From contig CAIFEX010000018.1 in the NCBI GenBank assembly GCA_903789665.1, positions 1 through 64,000 on the forward strand: DNA of 64,000 nucleotides. Reading direction: 5' to 3'. The notes beneath the pieces are model-generated. The model did not search any database. It was not told where the DNA came from and was given only the letters and a program-made list of their open reading frames with translations. A program made the position numbers and the translations under genes. The DNA comes from an uncultured Clostridium sp. Lineage in GTDB: Bacteria > Bacillota > Clostridia > Clostridiales > Clostridiaceae. Shown here piece by piece: positions 8,523 through 18,180 of this stretch (its first letter is position 1; every line of letters begins with the position of its first letter).

Positions 8523-9449
8523 ATGAATGAAAAACCAGTTGTGGAATTAAAACACGTATCAAAAAAAATCGGCAAAAAGGAAATTATTCATGACCTGTCG
8601 TTTACAATTCCAGCCGGAGAAATATTCGGATTTCTAGGACCCAACGGAGCAGGGAAAACTACAACTATCCGTATGATTACGGGACTGATAAAAATAACCG
8701 AAGGGGATATTTTTATTAAAGGACACAGCATTACAACCGACTTTAAAAAAGCAATTCAGAATGTTGGCGGTATTGTTGAAAATCCAGACTTATATAAATA
8801 TCTTACAGGTTATCAAAATTTAAAGCACTATGCCAGAATGTCACCCGGCATCAGCAAAAAACGTATTTATGAAATGGCTGAAATTGTCGGACTCAAAGAC
8901 AAAATGCAGGACAAAGTACGAACTTATTCACTTGGTATGCGTCAGAGGCTTGGGCTTGCACAGGCACTATTACACCGTCCATCTCTCGTGATACTGGATG
9001 AACCAACAAACGGACTTGATCCGGAGGGAATCCACGAGCTGCGTAACTATCTAAAGAAAATAGCTCATGAGGAAGGTGCTGCAGTTATGGTATCAAGCCA
9101 TTTGCTCTCAGAAATGCAGTTGATGTGTGACAGAGTGGGTGTTTTGCAGCACGGAAAGTTAGTAACTATCCAGCGTATAGATGATTTTGTCAAATCCGAC
9201 GGTTCAATACAGGTGGAACTTATTGTAAGTACCTCACAAATTGCACAGACGAAAAATTTACTTCACACCATGCGGAAAAATGTACTTTCTTCCAGTCCAG
9301 CCGGACATATTATAATTCAGATGACAAAAGAGGAAATTCCGTCAGTGAACAAACATTTAATGAAATGCGGAATTGAAATTTATAGTATTCAGATTAAAGA
9401 AGAAACTCTGGAAGACAAATTTTTGGAAATTACGGAGGAACAGAAATGA
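8523..9449 (+). CDS. ABC transporter ATP-binding protein (BcrA-like)
   Basis: 308-residue ATPase of the bacitracin/lantibiotic-resistance type. Walker A is GPNGAGKTTT (about residue 39), the Q-loop region contains VGGIVENP, the signature is YSLGMRQRLGLAQ, Walker B is LVILDEPTNGLDPEG, and the switch His is SSHLLSE. The C-terminal about 85 residues are the family extension. Its stop overlaps the permease start by 4 bp, so the pair is translationally coupled. A two-component system follows in the same direction, pointing to peptide-antibiotic or bile/cell-envelope stress export. Confidence 0.9.
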   Translation: MNEKPVVELKHVSKKIGKKEIIHDLSFTIPAGEIFGFLGPNGAGKTTTIRMITGLIKITEGDIFIKGHSITTDFKKAIQNVGGIVENPDLYKYLTGYQNLKHYARMSPGISKKRIYEMAEIVGLKDKMQDKVRTYSLGMRQRLGLAQALLHRPSLVILDEPTNGLDPEGIHELRNYLKKIAHEEGAAVMVSSHLLSEMQLMCDRVGVLQHGKLVTIQRIDDFVKSDGSIQVELIVSTSQIAQTKNLLHTMRKNVLSSSPAGHIIIQMTKEEIPSVNKHLMKCGIEIYSIQIKEETLEDKFLEITEEQK

Positions 9450-10399
9450 TCAATTTAGTGAAAAATGAGTTAATGAAAATATTCAGCGGCCGATTGACAA
9501 AAATCCTTTTCCTTTTACTGATTATTGTCGCTGTCAGTTTTTCAGTCTTTGCAAAAATCGCAATAAATAAGGAAACTGCAGGGAATTGGAGAACGGGACA
9601 GGAGCAAATTATAGAAAAAAATAATGGACGTTTACAGGTTGCAGATCTATCACCACAGTTGCAGGCAGAGGCGAAAAATAAAGTGGCAATTGCCGAGTAC
9701 CGTTTAAAAAACAATATAGCCCCACAAGAAAATAACCTCTGGTATACGTTACTGCACTCATCGGGGTTGTTTGAATGGGTTGTCATTTTTACAATTATTA
9801 TTGCTGCCAACATCGTTGCAAGAGAATATACGGATGGAACAATGAAGCTGTTATTGATTCGCCCACACGGCCGGGGTGCAGTTCTATTTTCAAAATACGC
9901 AGCAGTTGTCATATATGCTGTATTTTCACTGATACTCACCATAGGGGCAGCATATATAACCATTGATATCTTATATGGCTTTGGAAACGGAATACGCACT
10001 CTTGGAGCGGCAGAGCTTTTTATCAATTCACAAGGACAGATAGAATCATTAAATATTTTCAGGCAGTGTGTAAAAATGTATTGTCTGGATATTTTCCCAA
10101 TTATGAGCTATGTGACCATTTCCTTTGCTGTCTCAACCATTTTGAAAAGCAGTGCAGTAGCGGTTGGCAGCTCTCTTCTGCTTATGATTTTAGGAAATTC
10201 AATGATTGAAGCCACATCAAAGCTGGCATGGCTGAAATTTCTTCCCTTTGCAAACAGCGACATGAGTTTGTATATCTTTCATTTACAGCCGCGGGAAGAA
10301 ATGACAATAGGCTTTTCGGTATCTGTATTGCTGATATATATAATTGTTTTATTTGGTGCCAGCTTTGCAATATTTAAAAAACGGGATGTATCTATCTAA
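9446..10399 (+). CDS. ABC-2 type permease (bacitracin/lantibiotic-resistance type)
   Basis: 317-residue membrane subunit with six predicted transmembrane helices, an extracytoplasmic loop after the first helix (about residues 38-110), and the YTDGTMKLLLIRP-like stretch typical of these permeases after the second. It overlaps the ATPase gene by 4 bp. Together they should form a homodimeric exporter that protects against an envelope-active compound. Specificity is not readable. Confidence 0.85.
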   Translation: MINLVKNELMKIFSGRLTKILFLLLIIVAVSFSVFAKIAINKETAGNWRTGQEQIIEKNNGRLQVADLSPQLQAEAKNKVAIAEYRLKNNIAPQENNLWYTLLHSSGLFEWVVIFTIIIAANIVAREYTDGTMKLLLIRPHGRGAVLFSKYAAVVIYAVFSLILTIGAAYITIDILYGFGNGIRTLGAAELFINSQGQIESLNIFRQCVKMYCLDIFPIMSYVTISFAVSTILKSSAVAVGSSLLLMILGNSMIEATSKLAWLKFLPFANSDMSLYIFHLQPREEMTIGFSVSVLLIYIIVLFGASFAIFKKRDVSI

Positions 10400-10468
10400 T
10401 GACTGCTTTTTCAATCTGTTATATAATGAAAATTAAAGTGCAGGAAATGCAGAAAGGGGATATAACAG

Positions 10469-11182
10469 GTGACTATGCAGAGAATACTACTTGTTGATGA
10501 TGAACTTGGAATCATAAAAATGCTGAAAACCATCTTGCACAAAGAAGGTTACACAAACATCGACAGTGCTTCAACAGGGAAAGAAACTATGACAAAAATC
10601 ATGAAAAATACCTATGATTTAATTGTACTGGATGTTATGCTGCCGGATATTGATGGCTTCAAGCTGTGTCAGAAAATCCGCCAGCATACATTTGTGCCAA
10701 TTCTCTTTCTCACTGCCCGAACCGGTGATTTAGACAAATTAACAGGCCTCGGTATAGGCGGAGATGATTATATTACTAAGCCCTTCAATCCTCTAGAAGT
10801 TGTTGCAAGAATCAACGTACAGTTCAGGAGGATGGAACAGTACCGGCAAAATTCAATGAACCAGGAAATCTATCATTTCGGCACTGTCACTGTAAATAAG
10901 AAAGAAGCAAAACTTCTTGTGGATAACAGGGAAATAAGCTGTCCGGCAAAAGAATTTGAATTGCTGCTGTTTTTAGTGGAACACCCAAATCAGGTGTTTA
11001 CCGCAGGACAGTTATATGAAAATGTATGGGGGTATGAAAGTATGGGAGATGAACAAACTGTAAAAGTGCATATTAACCGATTACGTAAAAAAGTGGAACC
11101 AGACTTGAAGAATCCCTCTTACATTATAAATATCCGTGGAATTGGATATAAATTCTCATTTCCGGAGGGTGGGCAAATATGA
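10469..11182 (+). CDS. OmpR-family response regulator
   Basis: 237 residues. The receiver domain (about 4-118) has the acidic pair DDE, phospho-acceptor Asp in LIVLDVMLPDIDG, Thr in FLTAR and Lys in YITKPF. The C-terminal winged helix (about 135-232) ends in VKVHINRLRKKVEP and RGIGYKF. The start may be GTG at 10469 or the ATG two codons later. The stop overlaps the kinase start. It probably activates the upstream ABC genes through the repeats at 8412-8449. Confidence 0.9.
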   Translation: MTMQRILLVDDELGIIKMLKTILHKEGYTNIDSASTGKETMTKIMKNTYDLIVLDVMLPDIDGFKLCQKIRQHTFVPILFLTARTGDLDKLTGLGIGGDDYITKPFNPLEVVARINVQFRRMEQYRQNSMNQEIYHFGTVTVNKKEAKLLVDNREISCPAKEFELLLFLVEHPNQVFTAGQLYENVWGYESMGDEQTVKVHINRLRKKVEPDLKNPSYIINIRGIGYKFSFPEGGQI

Positions 11183-12276
11183 AAGTAGATCTTACCAATG
11201 GACGTTTGACAGTCCGTTTTACCATCAATTTCATAGTACATCAGATTTTACTCTGGTTATTAATGGGGATCCCGGGGATTTACTGGATGCTGGTACTACA
11301 ACACCAGTCACAAAACGAGACAGAAATTGCAATTCTTGCCTGGGTGACAATTTTTATCGGATTGTCTTACTGTCTGTTTTATGGTTATTACGTTGCACGC
11401 CCTCTAGTGGATATTTTGATGAATATACAAAAATTGTCAAGAGGTGAATATCTGGACTTACCCGGAAAGAGAATACGTTTAAGTTTTTTCTCAAAAAGAC
11501 TTTACAGAGAAGTCTATGATAATCTGAAAACATTGTCTGATATTTTACAGCATAACGAAAAAAAGCGAAAAGAATTTGACGAAATGCGCCAAACCTGGGC
11601 GGCTGGAATTACACATGATTTAAAAACACCGCTATCCTATATTTCAGGGTATGCGGATATGCTTTTATCCGATAAACACAAATGGAGTCTGGAAGAAAAG
11701 AAAGAGTTTCTACAGATTATCAGCGATAAATCTGCTCATATAGAGGAACTTATCAACGATCTGGGTACGGCGTTCCGTATGGATGAATTTACAGGTCTAA
11801 AGATGAATCTCCAAAAGATAGAATTATCGGAATTAGTTCGCAGAGTGACGGCAGAAACAGCGAATATGCCCATTGCAAAGGAAAATCATTTTGAGATGAT
11901 TGGGGAAGAAAAAGAGTTATTCGTTTCGGGCGATACTGAATTATTGAAACGGGCATTTTCAAATCTGTTAGTAAATGCAGTAGTACACAACCCGGAAGAT
12001 ACATCAGTTACTGTGAAATTAAGCCGTGAATCTTATGTTGAAGTAGAAATTTGTGATAATGGCAGCGGAATGAATGAATATGATATAAATCACATGTTTG
12101 ACCGCTACTACAGAGGTACTTCTACAGATTCTCCAACAGGAAGTACAGGACTCGGCATGACCATTGTAAAACAGATTATTACTGCCCACCATGGAACTAT
12201 CAGTGTAGAAAGCAAGATAAACTGCGGCACAAAAATAATTGTTAGACTTCCCCCTTATTATAAAACAGAAAAATGA
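11179..12276 (+). CDS. sensor histidine kinase
   Basis: 365 residues. Two transmembrane helices (about 15-38 and 48-72) are separated by a very short external loop, as in intramembrane-sensing kinases. A HAMP-like linker follows, then the H-box THDLKTPLSYISG (His about 147), N-box NLLVNAVVHN, and G-boxes DNGSGM and TGLGMTI. The short sensor suggests it reads the state of its partner ABC transporter rather than the drug itself, as in BceS-type systems. A strong terminator overlaps its stop codon. Confidence 0.9.
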   Translation: MKVDLTNGRLTVRFTINFIVHQILLWLLMGIPGIYWMLVLQHQSQNETEIAILAWVTIFIGLSYCLFYGYYVARPLVDILMNIQKLSRGEYLDLPGKRIRLSFFSKRLYREVYDNLKTLSDILQHNEKKRKEFDEMRQTWAAGITHDLKTPLSYISGYADMLLSDKHKWSLEEKKEFLQIISDKSAHIEELINDLGTAFRMDEFTGLKMNLQKIELSELVRRVTAETANMPIAKENHFEMIGEEKELFVSGDTELLKRAFSNLLVNAVVHNPEDTSVTVKLSRESYVEVEICDNGSGMNEYDINHMFDRYYRGTSTDSPTGSTGLGMTIVKQIITAHHGTISVESKINCGTKIIVRLPPYYKTEK

Positions 12277-12313
12277 AGCTGCTGTAAAATTATCATTTTA
12301 CAGCAGCTTCATT
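12272..12313. terminator. bidirectional intrinsic terminator
   Basis: Perfect 19-bp arms, 12272-12290 and 12295-12313, around a TATC loop. The hairpin overlaps the kinase stop codon and separates it from the convergent garR gene. Confidence 0.85.
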
Positions 12314-12344
12314 AAATAAAACCAGACTTGTTTTCTAGTTTTAA

Positions 12345-13229
12345 TTATTTTGTTACTTCAACCTTTGCCAACTTCTCGTAAAACTTTATGATAGCAGAGT
12401 GGTCACTCTGTCCTTCTCCATCAAGATGCAAATTCCTCAGTATTTCCAAAACCTGATTTGTAAGAAATAATGGTGCCCCCACACCAGCTCCTGTTTCAAC
12501 TGCATTCGTAAGATCCTTTATGTGAAGGTCTATCTTGAATCCAGGTTTGAAATTTCTGTCAAGTACCATAGGTGCCTTTGCATCGAGTACCGTACTTCCT
12601 GCAAGTCCACCCTTTATGGCATTGTATATAAGCTCCGGTGATACCCCTGCTTTTGTTCCGAGCACAAATGCCTCCGACATAGCTGCTATATTAAGTGCAA
12701 CTATAACCTGGTTTGCAAGTTTCGTTACATTTCCAGCTCCTATGCTTCCACAGAGCACGGCACTTGAACCCATCTTCAGGAGCAAGTCCTTATATTTTTC
12801 AAAAGTCTCTTTCTTTCCGCCTACCATTATGGATAAAGTTCCATCTATGGCTTTCGGTTCTCCTCCGCTTACCGGCGCGTCTATCATATCTACTCCTTTG
12901 GCCGCAAGCTTTTCAGCCACTTCTCTCGAAACAAGAGGTGCTATAGAACTCATGTCAATAAGTACAGAACCTTTTTTTATCCCTTCTGCAACACCATTCT
13001 CTCCAAAAACAACCTGTTTTACCTGGGGTGAATTTGGAAGCATAGTTATAATAACATCGGCTTTTGATGCAACATCCTTTGCAGAAGTTCCTTCTTCAGC
13101 TCCTGCTTTTACAACTTCGTCAACAGCTGATTTATTGATATCAAATACTACAAGGTCGTAACCTGCCTTTATCAAATTCTTCGACATCGGTTTTCCCATG
13201 ATTCCAAGTCCTATAAATCCTATTTTCAT
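12345..13229 (-). CDS. garR: tartronate semialdehyde reductase (2-hydroxy-3-oxopropionate reductase), copy 1
   Basis: 294-residue beta-hydroxyacid dehydrogenase that reduces tartronate semialdehyde to D-glycerate in galactarate/glucarate catabolism. The Rossmann motif GLGIMGKPM lies near the N-terminus, the substrate motif DAPVSGGEPKA near residue 119, and the catalytic Lys in GNVTKLANQ near 172. The residue closing beta-2 is Asp30 (VVFDINK), which favours NAD. The second copy at 19825-20709 is about 94% identical. It has its own promoter with the shared island operator at 13295-13308. Confidence 0.9.
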   Translation of the reverse strand: MKIGFIGLGIMGKPMSKNLIKAGYDLVVFDINKSAVDEVVKAGAEEGTSAKDVASKADVIITMLPNSPQVKQVVFGENGVAEGIKKGSVLIDMSSIAPLVSREVAEKLAAKGVDMIDAPVSGGEPKAIDGTLSIMVGGKKETFEKYKDLLLKMGSSAVLCGSIGAGNVTKLANQVIVALNIAAMSEAFVLGTKAGVSPELIYNAIKGGLAGSTVLDAKAPMVLDRNFKPGFKIDLHIKDLTNAVETGAGVGAPLFLTNQVLEILRNLHLDGEGQSDHSAIIKFYEKLAKVEVTK

Positions 13230-13263
13230 ACGTTAATCCTCCTGTACTTTAATTTATATTATT

Positions 13264-13350
13264 ATTATCATATTTTCCGCTATTACAATCAATGTTCATT
13301 TGCACAAATATAAGTAACTATCCATAATTTGTTTCATATATATGCATAAA
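13264..13350 (-). promoter_or_regulatory. CdaR-type promoter of garR copy 1
   Basis: The proximal box (plus strand TTCATTTGCACAAA, 13295-13308) abuts the -35 TTGATT (13292-13287). After 17 bp comes the -10 GATAAT (13269-13264). A distal box, plus strand TGCATAAA, lies at 13343-13350; TGCA-to-TGCA spacing is 42 bp. The same layout precedes four other units of the island. Confidence 0.65.
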
Positions 13351-13364
13351 CAAAATTTGAAACA

Positions 13365-14888
13365 TTATGTAATTGGAGCTGGATTGAATATTCCAAGTGC
13401 ATTATAGAGCCCATGAATATCCCCATAAGTTTTCTTTCTTCCACTTGCTACATCTATTATTAATTTAAACAATTCCCATCCGACTTCTTCTATACTTTTT
13501 TTACCAGTTGCTATTCTACCTGCATCAAGATCTATAAGATCAAACCATTTTTCCTTCAAAGTTGAATTACTGGATACCTTGATCACAGGACTTATCTTCA
13601 AATTATAGGTTGTACCTCTCCCCGTAGTAAATACTTGAAGCGTCATTCCCGATGCCAGCTGCATTGTTCCGCAGAAAAAATCACTAGCTGGAGTTGCCGC
13701 ATAAGTCATTCCTCTCTTTTTAATTCTCTCACCTGGAGAGAGTACATCTACTATACTCGTGGTTCCCGACTTTGCAACAGAACCCAAGGCTTTATCTACT
13801 ACATTTGAAAGTCCACCTTTTTTATTTCCAGGAGATGGATTCGCATCTCTGTCAACGTGTGATTTTTCAAGGTATTTATCATACCATTTCATTTCCCTGA
13901 CAAGTTTTTTCAGAACTTTGTCATCTTTTGTTCTAGGTGCAAGAAGGTGTACTGCATCTCTTATTTCCGTAACTTCAGAAAACATAACTTTCGCACCGGC
14001 TCTTACAAGAAGATCTGCTGCAAATCCAACAGCAGGATTTGAAGTTATTCCGGAAAAGGCATCACTTCCACCACATTGAAGTCCAACTACAAGATCTGAT
14101 ACAGGACATTCTACTCTTGTACGGGAATTTAGCTTTTCAAGTTTTTTTTCTGCTTTTCTCATTATTTCATCAATCATTTCTTTAAAACCATGACATTCCT
14201 GTAAAACTACAAGATCATCATTTTCTATTTTGGGAAATAATATTGTCGGTACAAGCTTCTCACAGCCAAGACATACAGTGAGAAGCTGTCCCCCAAAATT
14301 GGGATTCTTAGATAAATTTCTTATTGCCCTTATCGGTATTTCGGCATTATCACCGTATATAGCTACACCACAACCATATAGGTGATTAAGTGCAACAACG
14401 TCATCTACATTTTTATATTTTGGAAGAAGTTCACTTCTTATTCTATCTACAGCTACATTTACCACTCCTTCCGAGCATTGAACCGTAGTTGTAATTCCAA
14501 GAATATTTTTTGTGCCGACACTTCCATCATCATTTCTGTATCCTAAAAAAGTATAACCTTCAAGGGGATCATAATGATCCACCATATACCCACTTTTCAA
14601 ATTATCCAGAGGATATGCCCTGGGAAGTCTTACTTTATCTTCACGAAGCCAGCTTCCTTTTTTAAGATCAGATTTTGCATATCCAATTATCTCACCATAT
14701 CTTATGATAGGTTCATCTTTTGATACGTCCTCAAGCATTACCTTATTAGCTTCTGGAATATCTGAAAGAAGTTTAAACCCACCATCCAATAATGTATCTT
14801 TTTTTAATCCACCTTTATTTACTATAACTGCCACATTGTCTTTAGGATTAATTTTGATATATAGAGGTTCTATATTTCTGACATCCAT
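13365..14888 (-). CDS. garD: galactarate dehydratase (UxaA/GarD family)
   Basis: 507-residue Fe-dependent dehydratase converting galactarate to 5-keto-4-deoxyglucarate. An N-terminal SAF domain (about 5-90) is followed by the UxaA/GarD catalytic domain (about 105-500). Conserved stretches include [39 protein letters not shown] and [10 protein letters not shown]. Full length agrees with GarD (about 520). Altronate dehydratase is the alternative, but the adjoining garR and glycerate kinase support hexarate use. AGGAG lies 9 bp before the start. Confidence 0.85.
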   Translation of the reverse strand: MDVRNIEPLYIKINPKDNVAVIVNKGGLKKDTLLDGGFKLLSDIPEANKVMLEDVSKDEPIIRYGEIIGYAKSDLKKGSWLREDKVRLPRAYPLDNLKSGYMVDHYDPLEGYTFLGYRNDDGSVGTKNILGITTTVQCSEGVVNVAVDRIRSELLPKYKNVDDVVALNHLYGCGVAIYGDNAEIPIRAIRNLSKNPNFGGQLLTVCLGCEKLVPTILFPKIENDDLVVLQECHGFKEMIDEIMRKAEKKLEKLNSRTRVECPVSDLVVGLQCGGSDAFSGITSNPAVGFAADLLVRAGAKVMFSEVTEIRDAVHLLAPRTKDDKVLKKLVREMKWYDKYLEKSHVDRDANPSPGNKKGGLSNVVDKALGSVAKSGTTSIVDVLSPGERIKKRGMTYAATPASDFFCGTMQLASGMTLQVFTTGRGTTYNLKISPVIKVSSNSTLKEKWFDLIDLDAGRIATGKKSIEEVGWELFKLIIDVASGRKKTYGDIHGLYNALGIFNPAPIT

Positions 14889-14919
14889 TATATTTCACTC
14901 CTAATATAATAAGTTTATA

Positions 14920-14937
14920 GTCAGTTAAATAACTGAC
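14920..14937. promoter_or_regulatory. palindrome in the garD leader
   Basis: GTCAGTTA-AA-TAACTGAC, perfect 8-bp arms, 32 bp upstream of the garD start. It differs from the CdaR boxes, so garD may have a second regulator or an mRNA hairpin. It is positional inference only. Confidence 0.35.
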
Positions 14938-15054
14938 ATACGTTTATTTATTATTTAGTATAGATTAGAAAGTATCTATGTTTTTCTGTAGGAATTCTCC
15001 CAATTCCATAATTGCTGTCCATCTTGTTTTCAAATCTATTTAGATTTTATTTTT

Positions 15055-15228
15055 CTATTTATAATAGTAATTTTTTATATTCAAAGGGACTTTTTTACCT
15101 TTGCATAATTCAACTGCCCCATTTAATGTCCACACTCCATCTAAATCTATATTGAATAAATATCCAGGAAAAAATTTTCTCAACATTTTCACGGTTTCTA
15201 TTTCTTTTCTTCCTTCAAAAACTCTTCT
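15055..15228 (-). pseudogene. glucarate dehydratase (gudD) fragment
   Basis: The 343-bp gap between garD and the permease holds a 58-codon open stretch. It contains EGRKEIETVKMLRKFFPG, IDLDGVWTLNGAVELCKG and then a stop. This aligns with the enolase-superfamily region of glucarate dehydratase that reads GEEE...LxxRFP...DPNGAW...EAI. The family's DPNGAW has decayed to DLDGVW. Both ends of the gene (about 390 residues) are missing. I infer that glucarate dehydration has been lost here while galactarate use remains. Confidence 0.6.
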
Positions 15229-15231
15229 TTA

Positions 15232-16668
15232 TTAAATCCCTATAAATTTCCACCATATTGCTGCAAATGGAAGAAGTATCGCAAGATGAACTATTGATAC
15301 TACAAAACCTGCAAACCACCATTCTTTCTGCTTTATATATCCTTCTGAAAAATATACTCCTCCCTGTGCTATACCATAATGCGTAAGTCCAGAACTAAGT
15401 GCCGATATATCTACTAAAATAAATACCGAAAGCACTGGAGGTGCTCCAATACCAAGTAATATTGTAAAGAATGCTGAAAACAATGCAGTAAAATGAACCA
15501 TATTACTTGCAAAAAGGTAATGTAGATAATACATAGAAACACATACTATCGCAAGAGCAGGGAACCGCGGTATACCATGTATATATTGAGTTATTATACT
15601 GCTCATCCACTTTATTATCCCAAGCTTGTTAAGTTGACCTGCCATCATCATAAATGCACCAAGCCATATCACAAGATTCCAAATTTCTTTTTTCCCAGTA
15701 AATTCTTCCCAAGATACAATTCCAGATCCAATAAGTATTACAAGTCCTAAAACACTTACAGTAGTAGCATCAATATTAAATATATTCCCAAATATCCATA
15801 ATGTAACAACAATAATGAAAACTATTATCATAAATTTTTCAGATTTTTTCATGGGTCCTAATTGTTTAAGTTTGCCATCCATTAATTCTTTAACATTATC
15901 AAGTTTTTTTATTTCCGGTGGACATAAAAAATAAATAACAACCGGAACAATCATAAAATTCAACAATACAGGAACTATGCTTACCATAAACCATAATCCA
16001 AAAGTTATATGTGTTTTTACACCAAGATTTCCGGCCATACTAATAGCAAGCAAATTTACGGCAGAAGATGTAATAAAAAGTGATGAAGAAATAAGATTGC
16101 TGTGTATTGATGTAAGCATAAGAAACGCTCCCGCTTTCTTTTCTGTACCATCTCCAACTTTTGAACCATAAGCTTCTGAAAGAGCTTTTGTAATAGGAAG
16201 TACAATCCCAGTAGATCTTGAAGTAGCACTTGGAATAAGCATACTCAATATTCCTTCGCAAAGTACTAGTGAATATCCAACTCCTATAGTTCTTTTGCCA
16301 ATTTTCTTTATAATATTATATGCAAGTCTTTTACCAAGTCCTGTTTTAGTTATTCCTATAGAAAGACAATCAGCACATACTATAAGCCATATAAGGCTTT
16401 CACTATATGAAGAAAATGCATCTTTTATCGTAATTATATGTGTAAAAGTCAAAATAAATATTCCGACAAAAGAAGCTACACCAAGTGACATGGCTCCAAG
16501 GGCACATGCCACTATAATAAATATAAAAACTGCAAGTAAATGCCATCCATTTATAGGTACCAAATTTGGTTTTGGTATAAAGCAAATTACTAATCCAACT
16601 AGGATTGAAATCAATAAATGAATTAAATTTGATTCTTTATTTATTAAAAGAAATAAGTACAATGACAT
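15232..16668 (-). CDS. SLC13/DASS-family anion permease
   Basis: 478-residue permease with about 11-12 transmembrane helices. IPSATSRSTGIVLPI (about residues 158-172) corresponds to the SNT-like Na+/carboxylate-binding hairpin of the DASS family. The start lies 21 bp after the glycerate kinase stop, so the two are probably co-transcribed. The context suggests uptake of a dicarboxylate such as galactarate or tartrate. An exact substrate cannot be assigned. Confidence 0.75.
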   Translation of the reverse strand: MSLYLFLLINKESNLIHLLISILVGLVICFIPKPNLVPINGWHLLAVFIFIIVACALGAMSLGVASFVGIFILTFTHIITIKDAFSSYSESLIWLIVCADCLSIGITKTGLGKRLAYNIIKKIGKRTIGVGYSLVLCEGILSMLIPSATSRSTGIVLPITKALSEAYGSKVGDGTEKKAGAFLMLTSIHSNLISSSLFITSSAVNLLAISMAGNLGVKTHITFGLWFMVSIVPVLLNFMIVPVVIYFLCPPEIKKLDNVKELMDGKLKQLGPMKKSEKFMIIVFIIVVTLWIFGNIFNIDATTVSVLGLVILIGSGIVSWEEFTGKKEIWNLVIWLGAFMMMAGQLNKLGIIKWMSSIITQYIHGIPRFPALAIVCVSMYYLHYLFASNMVHFTALFSAFFTILLGIGAPPVLSVFILVDISALSSGLTHYGIAQGGVYFSEGYIKQKEWWFAGFVVSIVHLAILLPFAAIWWKFIGI

Positions 16669-16689
16669 TTTTTCCGTAACACATACACT

Positions 16690-17838
16690 TTATATAATTC
16701 TTAATTTTATAAGCCGTATTACATTATTAACTGTTTTTTCCATATTTATCTTACCGTCTTTTATTGCATCGTTCAAATTAGATGCCCTATGGACAATACT
16801 AAAAATTGCATCTATGCCAAGATCATAAAGGACATCTATATTGTCTCCAATATTTCCTGCAAAAGCAATTACAGGTTTATTATATTTTTTTGCTATTGCT
16901 GCAACCCCCATTGGTGTTTTCCCATATTGTGTCTGAAAATCTATACTTCCTTCGCCCGTAAAAACCAAATCTGCTTTTTTTACTTTTTCTTCACATCCTG
17001 AATACTTGATAACTATATCGATTCCTTTTTCAAGTTTCCCTCCCATAAAAACCATAAGCCCTGCACCAAGCCCACCAGCTGCCCCGGCTCCTGGAATCTC
17101 CGCTACATCTATATTAAGCTGTTTATTAATTATATCTGCATAATGTCTTAAATTGTCATCGAGTATTTTTATCATTTCTTTCGTCGCACCTTTTTGAGGT
17201 CCAAATATATTTGATGCTCCATTATCACCACATAGTGGATTTGCAACATCACAGGCAACTTCAACTTTCATATTATTAAGTCTCGGATCAAGTTCACTTA
17301 AATCTATATTATCAATTTTGCCAAGTTCTCCACCGCCAAATCCAATTTCTTTTCCGAATCTATCCTTGAACTTACCACCCAGTGCTTGAATTGCACCGAC
17401 TCCACCATCATTTGTGGAACTTCCACCTATTCCTACAAGAAGTTTTTTTGCCCCCTTATCAAGGCAATCTTTTATAAGCTGGCCCGTACCGTAAGTTGTC
17501 GTTATAAGAGGATTCCTTCTATTTTCAGGCACCAGAGTTATACCACTTGCACTTGCCATCTCTATTATTCCAGTTTCCCCATCTCCTAGAATTCCATATT
17601 CTGCTTCTATTGCATTACCAAGCGGTCCCATTACTTTTATTTTATATATTTTGCCACAAGTAGCATCCACAAGTGACTGCATCGTACCTTCTCCACCATC
17701 TGCCATGGGAACTTTTATACAATTAATATTTTCATCGGCTCTCTTAATTCCTAGTTCCATCGCATCACATACTTCTTTTGCGGTCATACTTTCTTTAAAT
17801 GAATCTGGTGCTAATAAAATGTTTAAATGTTTCTTCAT
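16690..17838 (-). CDS. glycerate kinase (GlxK/GarK family)
   Basis: About 382-residue type-2 glycerate kinase, phosphorylating D-glycerate to 2- or 3-phosphoglycerate. It begins NILLAPDSFKESMTAKEV, the family hallmark. KVPMADGGEGTM, GIGGSSTNDGGVG, GAGAAGGLGAG and VFTGEGSIDFQT follow in order. The start at 17838 is set by GGAGGG 9 bp upstream; TTG at 17853 precedes that site. It is the first gene of a kinase-permease unit, with a CdaR-type promoter at 17896-17983. GarK/GlxK enzymes of this family usually give 2-phosphoglycerate. Confidence 0.88.
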   Translation of the reverse strand: MKKHLNILLAPDSFKESMTAKEVCDAMELGIKRADENINCIKVPMADGGEGTMQSLVDATCGKIYKIKVMGPLGNAIEAEYGILGDGETGIIEMASASGITLVPENRRNPLITTTYGTGQLIKDCLDKGAKKLLVGIGGSSTNDGGVGAIQALGGKFKDRFGKEIGFGGGELGKIDNIDLSELDPRLNNMKVEVACDVANPLCGDNGASNIFGPQKGATKEMIKILDDNLRHYADIINKQLNIDVAEIPGAGAAGGLGAGLMVFMGGKLEKGIDIVIKYSGCEEKVKKADLVFTGEGSIDFQTQYGKTPMGVAAIAKKYNKPVIAFAGNIGDNIDVLYDLGIDAIFSIVHRASNLNDAIKDGKINMEKTVNNVIRLIKLRII

Positions 17839-17895
17839 ATTTGAACCCTCCAATGTCGCTCTATTAAATTAACGCTTACTTTTACAACTTTTTAT

Positions 17896-17983
17896 ATTAT
17901 GATATTTTTAAATATTTCAAGCAATATTCAGTTGCACAAACTTACTTATAAATAAAAAATTATTTTTTATTTATTTGCATAAC
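17896..17983 (-). promoter_or_regulatory. CdaR-type promoter of the glycerate kinase gene
   Basis: The proximal box (plus strand TTCAGTTGCACAAA, 17927-17940) abuts the -35 TTGCTT (17924-17919). A 17-bp spacer leads to the -10 CATAAT (17901-17896). The distal TTGCATAA lies at 17975-17982, 43 bp from the proximal TGCA. Confidence 0.65.
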
Positions 17984-18097
17984 TTATATATTATGAAATT
18001 AATAGATTATATATATTTTCAACTACTTAAAAATATTTTGGAGTGTTTCTATTTATTCAATTGTATGTAGTTGTCCGCAAAAGTCAAAGAACTTCTT

Positions 18098-18133
18098 GAT
18101 CCAATCCTAACTTTAGTATAGAAGAATTGGATC
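18098..18133. terminator. hairpin after the GntP permease gene
   Basis: GATCCAAT (18098-18105) pairs with ATTGGATC (18126-18133) in the spacer between gntP and the kinase promoter. No clear U tract follows, so the terminator function is uncertain. The remaining 17,984-18,180 spacer shows nothing else. Confidence 0.35.
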
Positions 18134-18180
18134 CTTATATTTAAATTACAAATTGAAGATAAATAATCAATCTAATGTAT

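Noticed and set aside
12535-13161. 208-codon open frame opposite garR copy 1 (and its twin at 20015-20641)
   Set aside because: Antisense shadow of a strongly conserved gene; low-complexity Ser/Pro-rich translation and no ribosome-binding site.
15100-15108. TTTGCATAA resembling the distal CdaR box upstream of garD
   Set aside because: No partner box 42-43 bp away and no -35/-10 at the required distance; it lies within the decayed gudD reading frame.
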